From NCBI GenBank assembly GCA_963682025.1, contig OY821517.1, positions 94,113,946-94,177,945 of the forward strand: a DNA stretch of 64,000 nucleotides, given 5' to 3'. Below, piece after piece: positions 34,402 to 46,262 of this stretch. A program made the translations under genes and the position numbers. A model generated the notes under the pieces. That model made no database searches, was not told the origin of the DNA, and saw only the letters and a program-made list of their open reading frames with translations. Origin of the DNA: Cordilura impudica (taxonomy: Eukaryota; Arthropoda; Insecta; Diptera; Scathophagidae). Positions within the stretch are counted from its first letter, which is position 1. Every line of letters begins with the position of its first letter.

Positions 34402-35176
34402 ATTATACCCTATACCACTATGTGGTTTGGGTATAATGACTTTGTGCTGCTGTTTGTAACAACCAAAAATATTTGACCCAGACCCATCTTTAATTATACC
34501 GATCGAATCAGAATCACTTTTTGAGTTGATTTAACAATGTCCGTCCGTCCGTCTGTGTATCCATGTAAACCTTGTAATCAAACTGCAGGTCGCAAATATG
34601 AATATATTTTGATGAAATTTAGTATATAAGCTTTTATCGGCCATGGGATGAACGCTATTGAAATTGGTGAAATTCGGTCCATGTTCAGACCTAGCCCCCA
34701 TACAAATTACCCTTATGAAATCGACATAAATTGCCATAAGATCCAAATTGTCATATAGATCTTACTCAAATTGGGTTTGTACGCGTTCATTACATCCATT
34801 AATGAGTAGTCCAAAAATGATCCCTTTGGTCTCATATAGAGCTGCTTCCCGATATTAACTTAAATCTATTAAAAAACAAAAATATTGCACTGATTCTTCT
34901 CAAATTTTGTTTGTATATGTTTTTGCAAAATACAAGAGACGTTACCAACCATGGTCAGGATCGGTCCATTTTTGGACCTAGTCCCCATATAGATATAGCA
35001 TCCGATATGAACTTTTTCATATCTGCAGCCAAAAAAATTAATAAAAATCACACTGAAATTTGGTTTTTGCTTAGTTTCTATGTTCAGTTAGTTGGGCCTA
35101 AGAGATACGGTTTCCAAACGCATGGTATAGGGTATCGTATAGTCGGTCTAGACCGACTATAATTTTCTTACTTGTT
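34402..35176 (+). mobile_element. Helentron-like repeat, family A, full-length reference copy
   Basis: About 775 bases. It starts TTATACCCTATACCACTATG, has the (GTCC)n microsatellite at 34541-34553, and ends with GGTATAGGGTATCG, a perfect 24-base palindrome at 35138-35161 (TATAGTCGGTCT and its complement), then ATTTTCTTACTTG. TACCCTATACCA near the start and TGGTATAGGGTA near the end form an inverted subterminal pair. No coding. The short frames at 34531-34746, 34869-35051 and 34911-35162 are internal to the repeat. Confidence 0.85.
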
Positions 35177-35544
35177 AGTTTTGGGTTATTTGTGAGTCTT
35201 CTTATTTTATTTATACATAAAAGAATTTTATAACAAAATTGGTTAAAAGTTGTTTTAATTTATATTCACAACCAATAAGCAGATAATGGCACCAAAGGTA
35301 TATCACAATGGATTATTTTGATCCCAGGAGCACCGAATGGTTAAATAAATAAAAATAAACCGAATTATTTTTCCTAAATTCTAAATAGTGATTTCATCGA
35401 TTTTAATAGAAAAACTCGTTTTCGGTAATTTTTATTTAAAAATATCTTAAAATCCAAAGCTGGCGGTGGCGAATAATGGTTTAACGTCCTCGGATTTATC
35501 CCAAATTTTAGGAGCGGGAGTTCTATTTTAAGCGTCACATTTAA

Positions 35545-35990
35545 AAATTCAGCAGCACTTACGAAATGTTTGAATTTTTTGAATAAATTTTCTTTTCTTA
35601 GCTTGGGGTCATATGTGACCCCAATTTCAAAAGGGTTAATGGGGTCATATTATTCTTTTCGAAATCCTAGTCTATTAGCATAAAATATAACATTTAAAAG
35701 TAGAACAGTGATTAATTTTTGATACAAAGTATTTAGAAAGAGTACATTTACAGAATGTTTTACAAAAATTCCATTTTTCTCGAAATCCGCAAAAACAAAA
35801 TCCTTGTCAAAAAAAATTCGGGCACAGGGATTTACATAAGAATTCACACAGTTAATCTATAATAGCATTCAACAAAACCGTAAGTGCCAGATCCATTTTC
35901 TAAAATTTTGTTGAAGAAAATTTTTTCAAACTTGAAAAAGGAGTTTTCAAAATTTTATAAAAAAAGTTTCGCATTTTCGGTCTCAATGCG
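35545..35990 (+). repeat. Dispersed repeat, family D, with piggyBac-like palindrome
   Basis: Aligns at low identity with the reverse complement of 45800-46262 along its full length: shared words include TAGCTTGGGGTCA, GTGATTAATTTTTGA, CACACAGTTAATCT and TTGAAAAAG. Within it, TTGGGGTCATATGTGACCCCAA at 35603-35624 is a near-perfect hairpin, followed by GGGTTAATGGGGTCATATTA with a TTAA at 35636. A GGGGTCA/TGACCCC hairpin beside CCCTTT...TTAA recalls piggyBac-type ends, but no transposase was found, so the class remains open. Confidence 0.6.
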
Positions 35991-37200
35991 AAATAGGTTA
36001 TCAACGTGGTAATAAAATAATACTTCGTATCTGATTACTTAAAACTATTTTTTTGTTTTTAACCATCTAAAAATCACAGATATATTCCCCATTCATTTTT
36101 AATCCCAAAAATCTGAAAATATAAAAAAAAGTTAATGAAACAAATAAATATTTATTTAATATATTATATGCTTATGAAAAAAAAATTTTGAAGAGTGTCT
36201 TAAAAAATATCCTGCTACATGATATACCCAGCAAATAAAGAAAGGTAAATTAGAATGAACAGTATTTTTTATTATATGCTACACAAATGTGATAGATTTT
36301 CTTCGCTTCCAACATTATTGTATATTATATCTTGCAAATTAAGTTCTATCTACCAATCAAAATATTTATACAAATTTTTAAAACAACTTAATTATGGCAA
36401 CTATATTAAAAGAGTTAAAAATTGTTGCAATCATAAATATTGGGGCTTGTGTTATAACAACATAATATAAACATAAAATGTGTTAACAGATATTGTTATA
36501 AATTGTTGTTTAATATGATAAAATCAAATTTGTATTTACAATTAATTTTCGACTATAGCACTACACTATTTGACTTAAGTTCCAAATAGACTTAACCTTT
36601 CACTTAAGTTCCAAAGAAATTAGCCTGTTCTCTTAAGTCGTTGAGAGACATAACTTTCTAAAGTCCCTAAAAGACTTAAATTTAAAACTTTAAAAAATAT
36701 ATAAATTTGTAAAATTTTTCATGTTGATTAAATCAAGTTTGTCAACACTTGACGTAGGGTAAAAATTATGCTACTCATACATACATATATTCAGCAACCA
36801 GTAAGTCAGCTTACGAAATTTATTTGATACAACAAATAGTTCAACTAAAATTAATATGAGCTCAGTGATATTTGTATTGATTTTAGCCAAACGTTAAATA
36901 AATGAAGTGTCTGGAATTTCCGTCTATTTAAAATTATGTTACCACCATGATCAAAGTGCTACAGTAAAATATAGGCTAATTTCGGAATGTTTTGTTTTTG
37001 TTTTGAAAAGATTTGTTTTTTCACTCTTATGAAATAGAGATAAATAATAATATTTTTGTTTTCTTTTACAATAATAATAATGTGAAATTTAGATACACAC
37101 ACAAGACTATTAAATAACACTGGTCTACAAATTAAAAAAAATAAAAAAATAACCTAACCCATAACCTAAAGTTTCTATTAAAACTCTTTCTTTTCTTATG
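35991..37200. other. AT-rich DNA without recognised genes
   Basis: No coding similarity. A short imperfect repetition of ACTTAAGTTCCAAA occurs at about 36573-36625. The frame at 36255-36470 is AT-rich with no domain signature. Confidence 0.45.
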
Positions 37201-37209
37201 TGTATGAGT

Positions 37210-37480
37210 TTTGAATCTCTCCGTGACTATGCGTGACTGTGCGTGACTAAGTCTAAGTTAATATTTTTTCACAGCAAGTGTATGGACTAGGTTCCAGATC
37301 GATCGGATGAGGGAAATGACATTTACATCACTCCGTGACTGTGCGTGACTATGCCTGACTGTGCTGTACTACGCTAAAATTAATCTGTAGTCACAAGAAG
37401 AGTATGGACCAAGTTTTAGATCAATTGGATAAGGGGAATGGGGTTGACCCACGACAGACAGACAGACAGACAGAGACTAT
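37210..37480. repeat. Two tandem ~120-base units plus CAGA microsatellite
   Basis: CTCCGTGACTATGCGTGACT at 37219 and CTCCGTGACTGTGCGTGACT at 37339 start two diverged units, each continuing with a GTATGGACxAxGTT motif and a GATCxATxGGATxAGGG motif. The second ends with (CAGA)n at 37454-37472. The tail resembles the microsatellite portion of the Helentron-like families, but no ends were recognised. Confidence 0.7.
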
Positions 37481-37715
37481 GAGTTAAATGAAAGAGTTTA
37501 AAAAAATTGAATGCAGAAACGGAGCATGTTTTTTTAACTAATCTGGGTGCGTTGAATTTGCATCTGGCATAAAAATTGGGCTATCACTTCTTGTTAATTT
37601 TTATGGCATGCTGGCAATACTGTAAAACAGTCAATACTGACACTACAATTTCACAATTATTAATTTGACAGAAGCTCACATTCATTCGAAATCTTCACAA
37701 CAATAGCGTTTAAGC

Positions 37716-39262
37716 ATGTCGGGAAGATTGTGTGTTACTGACTCAAGCTATTTTTGCTTTGTGTGTGGTGAATATTTGGTTGGAAAAAAAGGATATGCAA
37801 TATCACAATCATTAAAATATGCATATTTACATTATTTTGGTTTTGCTGTCAGAAACTTGGACAAACCGTGAACACCGACAATGTTTTGCTATAGTTGCAG
37901 AAATGTTTTATACAAGTGGTCAAATGGCAAGAAGATCTATTTCGATTTTTCAATTCCAATACTTTGGAGAGAGTCAAGTAACCGCCAAACCGATTGTTAT
38001 TTCTGTTTAACAAAAGTTGCTGGATTCAATATGAAAAATCGAAAAATATTACGTAAGCGAATTTCCCATCGGTTTCCAAACCAGTTCAACGTCAACCAAA
38101 TGTTCCATTAACAGTCATTCCCAGTGCTACGAGCAGTGGAACCGAAACATCTTTCAGCAGTGGTAGTTTGTATGAGGATGATGATGAATGCCATTTAGTG
38201 ACTCAGGCAGAGCTGAACGCTCTAATTCGGCATTTACATTTAACGAAGCAAGACGCAGAATTACTAGCTTCACGCATGCAGCAGTGGAAACATCTTGCAG
38301 TTGGGACAAAAGTAAGCATCTATGGAGATAGAAGTTTGGAATAGACTGCGTATTTTGAAAAGAAACACTCTATTCTATACAGCACTGATGTTGATGGTTA
38401 ATTTCAAAAAATTAACCAGCCATATGACAAAACTGAATGGCGGTTATTTATTGATGGCTCTGAGTACAGTTTGAAGGTTCTTCTGTTGCATAATTGCGTA
38501 TTCCATTACTCAAAAAGAAAATTACAAAAAAAAATACTGAAATTATGACATTACTAAAATACAACGATCATAAATGGAAGATCTGTGGTGACCTTCAGGT
38601 GTGAGATTTAAATTTCTTTGTATTTATACTAGAGACTATCGTAAATAACTGTAAATTAATCTGTTTCAGGTCATTGGTTTATTGACTGGTATGCAAGGAG
38701 GTTTCAACAAATATTGTTGTTTCCTTTATCTATGGGATAGTCGCGCTACATGTCACCATTACATCAGAACAGAGTGGCCAAAAGGAACTGAGTATTCACC
38801 AGGAAAAGAAAAGTTTTTAACTAAACCATTAATTCATCTAAATAGCGTTCCTCTTCCGCCACTGCACATAAAATTGGGTCTTTTTAGCGGGTTTTCTAAA
38901 AATTTCGTATGCTAAAATCAAAGAAGGCGCATTTGTTGGCCCTTAGATCAGGAAGCTATGGAAACAATAAGAGTGAAAACTACAGAAAAATTGTTGCTGA
39001 ATTATTGTAAAAATATCACGAATTAGGTTCACGAATGTAACTCAAAATGCGTTTTCTTCATTCGCATTTAGATTTTTTTCCACAAAACCTAAGTGCGATG
39101 AGTGACGAATAAGGGGAGCGTGCTCACTAAGATTTAATGAAAAGTGAAAGAAATTATCAAGGATTTTGGGACAAAGGCATGCTGGAAGACTATTGCTGGA
39201 CTCTAATACGTGAAACCGAACCTACAAAACACAAACGAAGTTCAAATAACGCCATTCACTTT
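37716..39262 (+). pseudogene. Decayed member of an uncharacterised, transposon-like arthropod gene family
   Basis: From the ATG at 37716 the text reads SSYFCFVCGEYLVGKKGYAI, then a Trp-to-TGA stop at 37869, FCYSCRNVLYKWSNGKK, WRESSNRQTDCYFCLTKVAG: an N-terminal cysteine cluster (CxxC, CxxC, CxxC pairs) like a zinc-binding domain. Further on, in shifting frames, come FIDGSEYSLKVLLLHN, WKICGDLQ, a 71-base intron at 38599-38669 with GT and TTTCAG borders, and LLTGMQGGFNKYCCFLYLWD, PPLHIKLGLFSGFSKN, FLHSHLDFFPQNLSAMSDE, then NYQGFWDKGMLEDYCWTLIR. I recall this order of motifs from a multi-copy predicted protein family in aphids, cockroaches and Hydra, usually left unnamed. Function unknown; a mobile origin is inferred from copy number. 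Four or more frameshifts and stops show it is dead here. Confidence 0.7.
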
Positions 39263-41408
39263 TGAAAGTTCATTGATTTTTAAATAAACTAATGATTTTT
39301 TATTTAAAAGACGAATAAAAACATTTCTTGGTATCTCGAAAACCTGACGTCATAGAGAAAAACCAATTACAGTTTCGAATTCAGCCCACCAAATTACCCT
39401 AGCAAAGATATTTGGTTGCTTCAGTCCAAGACCTTGTTGACTAGTGTAATTAAACAACTTGTTTAAAGCTCTATTATACCACAAACTTAAATGTATGATT
39501 GCACCCTTGTCACCCTGTTTAGTATGATTATCACAAAGTAGCTCGACCTCAAAATACTGTTCAGCGTAGCAAGGTGTTAACTACTTTTTTTTAATGTTTT
39601 GTGTTTCATGCTAATGGCCAATTATTTATAATATTTTTAAAAGTGAATTTTTTAGAATATTTTACTTAACTTATAACACTGGTTAGACTTGCTATGAGTT
39701 GAAGTTTTTTTTTTTTTTTCTAAATTGGATTTTATGAATCAGGTTAAAATGTAAAAGTTAAATACACTAGAATGTTCTGTAAAAAAATTTATAACAAATT
39801 ATTCGCTTAAATTTTTATTCACATAATATCCTTAACCCATGTTGTAAATCGTTTTGTTTTCGCAACATCTACTTTGGATGTAATAATTTTAAATAAATAG
39901 CGCAGAAAGAGTTGGCGAAAGGAGAGGAGGACATGCATTTTAGTTAGTTACAAATATCAGAACAAAACTGTAATGTCCAAAATTAATAAAGTGGTAAAAG
40001 TAGTAAAAATATCAATTCTTGTAAGCTCCTCGTCCGATTGGAACAATGAGTCTCAACTAATTACAGTCTAGTATATAAATTTTAAGGAGATTACCAATTC
40101 GAAGATGAAATAGTATCAAGGGCTGTGTAACGCTCTTCATAGCATATTGTTGATTTAAATATATAAAAATGTAAAAGAAATTAATGTGTAAGGAAATTTG
40201 CTTTAATACTCGTAGTATAATTTACAGGGTGGTCCTTCTAGTATTTGTATCTTTTACAATTGGATATTTTGAGTACAGCAAGACCAACGTCAGCTGTGTT
40301 AAAAAGAAATTAATTTTTTTTATATTTACGAGTATTAACTAAAACTAGCAGAGCCCAGCAGTCGTAATTCGAGTGCAAATTAGAGGATATCTAAAAAATT
40401 TATGACTATTTGAACAACAGTCATTAAATTGTGAATTTTTAAATAAAATTCACTAAATTTCATTATAAATATTCGTTGAACACACAGACGATATATAAAT
40501 GAATTTGTTAATAAATAAGTTTATAACAGCTAATCAATTTTAACCAATTTATAAACACACAGACAGCATTGTATTATTTTTTTATTTGAAGCTTAAATAC
40601 ATGTCTTATGTATGTCTTAGTAGCAAATGATTATTATTAAAAAAAAGTGTACCAGATGGCACACATCTGAAAAGATGGTGCGCTTCTATAAAGAAATACC
40701 TTTAAAACGGTATATTTTTGTCAAAACCGGTTGGTACCTGAGAGTTTAGGAAATGTCATAAGAAATATTCTTGTCTATTAATATATAAATTCCTATCAAC
40801 TTATTAAATTTTTTTTAACGACAACCGATTTCCAACAACTATTTTTCCTGCGCTTAGTGAAAAGTGTAAACAGCAAGAGGTTCAACTCTTCTTGACTAAC
40901 GGTACATTTATAGAACAACAATAAAATCATAGTTGGCATCAGTTTAGAAATCGGGAATGGTTTCGGCAAGTTTCGTTGCCGCTACTGCAACTAAAACTGC
41001 TGTGAACAGCAGATCTTTATTTTACAAATATCTAAGACATAATTTAGCTGTCCATTATATTAAAAATGAATTAGCTTTATCGCAGATAATATGTCAAATA
41101 AAACTTGTAGCCTTAGTGATATTAGAAAGAATAAAACTAATCCACTTTATTGCAAAATTACCCATTTTCAGGGAGTTCAAAATAATATATTTAGGAATTT
41201 TATTTTTTTTAAATAATTTATTTAAATTTATACATAAAAATATTCATTACAGTGGTAGTGCCTCAGCGTCCATAGGACATTATTGACGTTTAAAATCAAA
41301 ATGAGATAATAAATATTTTAAACTGGTGGATGGAGAAGATTATATAACTCTCTAAATAATGTACTAAAATGCAGAGAGATAATAATGAATTTTTCTCAAT
41401 TAATTTTA
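39263..41408. other. AT-rich DNA; weak family A trace
   Basis: AGTTACAAATATCAGAACAA followed by TGTAATGTCCAAAATTAATA near 39950-40000 resembles the end of family A. The 109-residue frame at 40957-41286 has no recognised domain and ends in a 32-base motif shared with 9.1 kb. Otherwise nothing was identified. Confidence 0.4.
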
Positions 41409-41978
41409 TCTTAATATATAAAAACGTTGGTGCGTATGTTGGTAATCTAATAACTGTTGAACCACTAATGCTAGCGACTTCGTATTCATACCATATGTTC
41501 CTTTGGTTCTCCGATTTGCATAACTTTTTTTTGTACCTGATAGGTGGCGCTGGGGTCGAGATTTTCCCAAAAAATTTATTTACGGTCCAATTTAGCTCAA
41601 ATTCGCAACATATATTATGTACATAAAACTAAAGTTGCTGACAAAGTTTTTCACCTGTAGGTGGCGCTGGTGTTAAAATATTCAAGAAAACGTATATCTT
41701 TTTTCAGTCATATTCATAATATTATTAAATGCAATGTATTTAAGGCACAGAATCTTCTGAATAGCTTTTCGGGTGACACTGTAGTCTGATATTTGATATT
41801 TGATCTGTGGGCGGAGGGGAATGGCGCAATCAAATTTTAGTATTGTACCTAGATATTTGCTAAAATTTTCGAGGGAGTTCGTGCTTTACTTTTGCCCGAC
41901 ACTCGGTATTAAAATTTAGATGCAATATAAAATCCAGATGTTTTCTTCGGGCCAGCAACGCGGACCGGACTCAGCTAG
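41409..41978 (+). mobile_element. Non-autonomous Helitron
   Basis: 570 bases with 5' end TCTTAATATATAAAAACGTT and 3' end CAACGCGGACCGGACTCAGC followed by TAG, giving the terminal CTAG. The preceding base is A and the following base is T, as required for Helitron insertion between A and T. The 3' end matches the common insect form 'GGGTCAGCTAG', although the hairpin before it has eroded. No Rep or helicase coding. Two GTAGGTGGCGCTGGxGT-like words (near 41542 and 41660) form an internal repeat. Confidence 0.75.
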
Positions 41979-42239
41979 TAATATATGTATAAGTTGCTAA
42001 AAATGTGTATCCAATAACAGACTACTTAAGTCATTATTATGAACTATATTCCATTCTTTGTTTATGTTTATATTTATATGTTTAAATGAGGAAACAATAG
42101 TACTTGAACACATATATGTTTTAGCTTTTCAATCTCAAAAAAAAAGTAAGAAAAATTTCACTTTTTTGGTTTTTTGTTAACAAAACAAAACTGAATTTTG
42201 AAAAATGTGTAAAACGCTTGAACCTTTTTTCCATATTGA

Positions 42240-42890
42240 TATGGGTAATAGGGTGGGCCGATTTGTAGGGACAAAAATTTGATGATATTGTGCCATCAAT
42301 TTTTCGACAGCTTTTGGCACATATCAAAAAATCAATTTTTTTACTTTTTCTCAACTTTTATTTTTATGGTTTTTTGTAGAAGATAATAAAAAATATCGTC
42401 TGATTTAATTTTTTTTTAATACTGCCTTTCCAAGCTGAAATTGTATGCTAAACACGATGGCGATAGCAGTTTATCAAAAAAAAAATAACGTTTGTCTTGA
42501 GGTTTTGGACGAGTTTTTGTCGAAAAATCGATCTTTTTACGCGTAAGTTTTTTTTTAATAAGTACGTTAAAAAAAAATTCGTCGATTTCAAATTTTTCAA
42601 ATAGATCCTATCCAAAGTTAAATTGCACGCTTAAAACAATGTCGAAATCATTTTTTCGAAAAAAAATTTGTTTTGGGTTTTTAGACGAGTTTTTTGAGGG
42701 AAAAATTTTTTTTTTCGATTTTTTACTATTTTTTTGCTATTTTTAAGGCTCCAAACCAATTTTTATGAATTTTCTCCCGTATCACATAGCTCATTTCTAA
42801 AGAAATTCGCACGTTAAAGGCGATGGTATGTCAGTTATTCGAAAAAAAATAATTTGCAATTCAAATTGCAATTGGTAATGTACTCTATAA
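42240..42890. repeat. Degenerate ~190-base repeats beside the hAT relic
   Basis: A unit with AAxTTxxATTGxAxGCTTAAA, then GATGGCGATAGCAGTTT-like text, oligo-A and GTTTTxGACGAGTTTTT is seen three times, near 42437, 42617 and 42800. It starts after AGGGTGGGCCGATTTG at 42250. It might be the subterminal part of the element that carried the hAT transposase. Confidence 0.5.
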
Positions 42891-44012
42891 AAATCAAACG
42901 TTGGATTTAGTAGATAATGCAACAGAAAACGAAATAGAGCAGGACAATAATGAAAATGAACCGAACTTTGAGTCAGATGAAGAAAATCTTACTGATGATG
43001 AGGATGATGACAATGGATAGATATGCGAATTGAAACTGATGATATGGAAATCACTGAAAACTTTCAACTACGAGCATTAATCACAAAAGTTCGGAAAATT
43101 GTTAAAACTTTTCGTCGTTATCCTTTGAAAAATGAAGTGCTTCAAAAATACGTGAAGCAAGGTCATAAAAAAGAATTACAGCTTGTGCTAGATTCAAAAA
43201 CTAGACGGAATAGCATGTGGTTCATGTGGTTCATGTTAGAGCGTTTTAATATTTTGAAAGCTTCATTAAAAAGGTACTAATTGACATTAAAACGGACATA
43301 ATTTTATATGAATCAGAATGGGATTCGATATCACGAATATCTAAAAATTTGATTAGAAGCCTTATGTCGTGTAGATGCTAATTTAATTTCTGCGGATGCA
43401 ACATTTACGTTTATGTTACAAAATTTTAGTGAGAATGATGATTTTGCCCTTGAATTGAAAAAAGAGCTAGAACTCCAGTTGAATCTGATGTGCTACAATA
43501 TTTGCATAATGGTGGCAAAACAAAAATTCACAAGAGCATTTCCGGTCACTCGAAAACAGAAATAAATAAAATTATTCTATTACTGGCCCGGCGACTTAAT
43601 GATGAAATTACTGCTGAAGTTAATTCAACGGATTCCGAGTCTGATTCTGATTTAGTATTTGAACCCAACGAATTCTTTGAAAGTGAAACGCAGCCCTCCT
43701 TACAGAAATTGATGCAGCAAAAAATCCAGCAGTTACTTTTGCAGCCGACAAAAAGAATTTAAAATAAAAAACATCAATTCAATCTGCGATTCGAAATGGA
43801 TTAAAATTTTGGGACGAAGGTGGATCTCGTGGACCAGTTTTGGAAATAATTTACAAAAACTTGTTGTGTATTCCCCCACCAAGTCTTGAAGCAGAACGAG
43901 CCTTTTCCGCCGCTGCAGCTTTTTGAGCAAAAATTAGGTCAAGACTTAATGATACTACATTGAACAATTTGTGTATGCTGAGAAGCTTCTTCAAAAAGCA
44001 AACATAAATTTT
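42890..44012 (+). pseudogene. hAT transposase relic
   Basis: An acidic segment (about 42909-43018: DNATENEIEQDNNENEPNFE, then DDEDDD) precedes LRALITKVRKIVKTFRRYPL, KNEVLQKYVKQGHKKELQLV and LDSKTRRNSMWFMWFMLERF, the middle region of hAT transposases ('KVRKIVK-FR-SP-KN--LQKYV', 'LD-KTRWNS---ML-RF'). Scattered LEALCR-ADAT and LQYLHNGG follow. The C-terminal dimerisation motif appears at about 43867-44006 as CIPPPSLEAERAFSAAAAF, stop, KIRSRLNDTTLNNLCMLRSF. Stops and frameshifts throughout; the BED finger and inverted repeats were not found. Confidence 0.8.
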
Positions 44013-44823
44013 TATTTATATAGCAATTTTTATTTTTATATTATCTTTTTTTAAATATTGAATTTGTTTAGTTTATGTTTTTTGTTTTTTATTAATATTA
44101 ATACAAAAAAAAAATTCTTTGTGTATTTTGATATAAATTTATGCTGGTTAACCTTTTTTATCTCTTGGGTTTTTTTTTCAGTTCCGGAATTATTCCGAAT
44201 TTCATCTTACGTAAATCCGGAAATTCCGGAATTTGGTTTTCGTTAAAAAATGGATTCCCTACTTCTCACATAAGTCGTAATCATGATAAGCGTCACTCAA
44301 AGTTTTTTCCATCATTTAACAGTTGTCAGCGTAAGTTTTATGAAAAAACACCAGCAATACTCAATTAAAGTTATTGTTTGAATCTTTATTTGAATTTAAT
44401 TGAATTATGTAATAATGAACATTTGAATTCTTTATTAATGAAAATGACAGTTTGCTATTATTTGCTGATAGAAAAAAAAAATGTGTGAAAAATATGGGAA
44501 TTTATTTTAAAATTGAGACATTTTCTTGCAAATCTTGCTTGGAATCCATTCGACTCATTTTACTTCGGCTAGCTAACGTAGTCGCCATGATCCCTTCGCA
44601 ATTTTTATCAATTGCACTTTTAGCTACGCTGGTTAGGAGTTGAACATACCGCTCTGTACCTTGAAAATGGCATGGAATCTTTGGATCGTCTAGGTGGGTC
44701 TTCATTTTCGTCATCATCAAAATAAGCCTTCAAATAGCTTTTCATCGCTATCGCAAAATGGATGGCACAATATCGATTGCTAAATCGACCCTCCCTAGTC
44801 GCTAAGTTCAACACGTTGTGTGC
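44013..44823. other. Unassigned DNA with a possible minus-strand coding relic
   Basis: 44013-44470 is AT-rich. On the minus strand 44856-44502 two overlapping frames give NVLNLATREGRFSNRYCAIH, FDDDENEDPPRRSKDSMPF, then GTERYVQLLTSVAKSAIDKN and GIMATTLASRSKMSRMDSK. The composition is protein-like and less AT-rich than its surroundings, so it may be a transposon or gene fragment, but I do not recognise the family. Confidence 0.35.
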
Positions 44824-45046
44824 ATATATATATTGGAGTGTGAAGTTTAGAGACAATCGGATAAAGAAAAGTCGAGCGGGAGTTCGATTGAAAATTTCAA
44901 ATCTGTTTACATGGAAAAAATATAACTTTTTCAGATTTTACGAAAATTTCCTTCTACGGCTTAATGTTTTCGACAAGTTGTTATATGAATCTAGTTCAGC
45001 ATTATATTATATTTTCAAAAAGTCATATAACTTCAAAATCGTATAA
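44824..45046 (+). repeat. Dispersed repeat, family C, second copy
   Basis: See 34101-34398. Shared words are ATATATATATTGGAGTG, AAAGAAAAGTCGAGCGGGAG, TCGATTGAAAATTTCAAATC, TTTTACGAAAATTTCCTTCT and TTCGACAAGTTGTTAT. Again it is directly followed by a family A copy. Confidence 0.7.
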
Positions 45047-45047
45047 A

Positions 45048-45774
45048 AAGACCGATACGATACCCTATACCATAATCCAACTAAGTGAATTTGGAAAAGA
45101 AGCATAACCAAATTTGAGTGGCTTTAATTAATTAGTCTTTTTGGTTGCAGATATGAAAAATTTCATATCGGAAGCTATACTTATAAGGGAACTAGGTCGA
45201 AAAATGGGCCGATCCTGACCATATTTGGTAAAGTTACTTATATTCTGCAAAAATATATACAAACCAAATTTGAGAAAAAGCTGTGCCATATTTTTATTTT
45301 TTTTTTTTTTTTTGATAGATTTAAGTGAAAATCGGGAAGCAGCTTTAAATGGGGCTATGACAAAGAATTGCCACATGAAGTTTATTTTTGGACAATTGAC
45401 AAATGGATGTAATGAACAAACACAACTCAATTTGACCGAGATCTATATGATAATATGGATCTTATGGAAATGTAAGTCGATTTTTTAGGGGCATTTGTAT
45501 GGGGACTAGGTCTGAACATAGAACGAATTTCACCAATTTCGATAGAGTTCATTCTATGGCCGATAAAAGCTTATATACCAAAATTTCATTAAAACATATT
45601 CATATTTGTAACCTGGAGTTTAAATACAAGGTTTACGTCGCTAAATCGACTCAGAAAGCGATTCTGAAATGATCGGTTTAGTAAAAGATGGGTATAGATC
45701 AAATATTTTTTGTAGTTACAAACAGCAGCACAAATTCATTATACCCAAACAACATAGTGGTAAAGGGTATAAAA
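45048..45774 (-). mobile_element. Helentron-like repeat, family A
   Basis: Reverse orientation. GACCGATACGATACCCTATACC at the left is the hairpin end with the left arm of the palindrome lost. The right end is CATAGTGGTAAAGGGTATAA. The microsatellite has collapsed (AAGGTTTACGTCGCTAAATC). The minus-strand frame 45128-45430 reads through it. Confidence 0.8.
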
Positions 45775-45799
45775 ACACTACGTCAGGAAATTTGACCGT

Positions 45800-46262
45800 A
45801 CTTTTTAAAATTTAAGAAATTGATTAAAGAATGCGCAATGGTACCGAAAATAGTTTATTTTTCCGATAAAATTTCGAAAAATGCTTTTTCAAGTGAAAAA
45901 AATTTTAAGAAATTCATCTGATACTTTAAGGTTTTATGAAATGCATTTCAGAGATTAACTGTGTGAAGTTGTAGGTAAAAACCTCTGCCGGAATTTTGTT
46001 TACAAGTATTTATGTTTTGTGGATATCGAGAAAAATTTGATTTTTGTGAAATATTCAGTAAATGTAATCTTGATACTCGGCGTCAAAAATTAATCACTTT
46101 TCTACTTTAAGATGTTTGATTTCATCATTGTAATTATGGGTTGGGGAAAAATATAATTTCACGTCATTAATCTATTTGGACTTGACTCCAAAATTGACCC
46201 CAAGCTAGTTTATAACAATTTAGCAAAAAATTGAAATATTTTGCAAATACTGCTTGATTTTT
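45800..46262 (-). repeat. Dispersed repeat, family D, second copy
   Basis: Diverged reverse-complement match of 35545-35990. TTGACCCCAAGCTAG at 46195 corresponds to TAGCTTGGGGTCA there, and the TTAATGxGGTC-type block is preserved as ACGTCATTAATC. The hairpin arm of the other copy is not intact here. Confidence 0.6.

Noticed and set aside
40957..41286. 109-residue plus-strand open frame
   Set aside because: AT-rich with leucine/isoleucine bias, no recognisable domain, no promoter or splice context; its end overlaps a dispersed 32-base motif.
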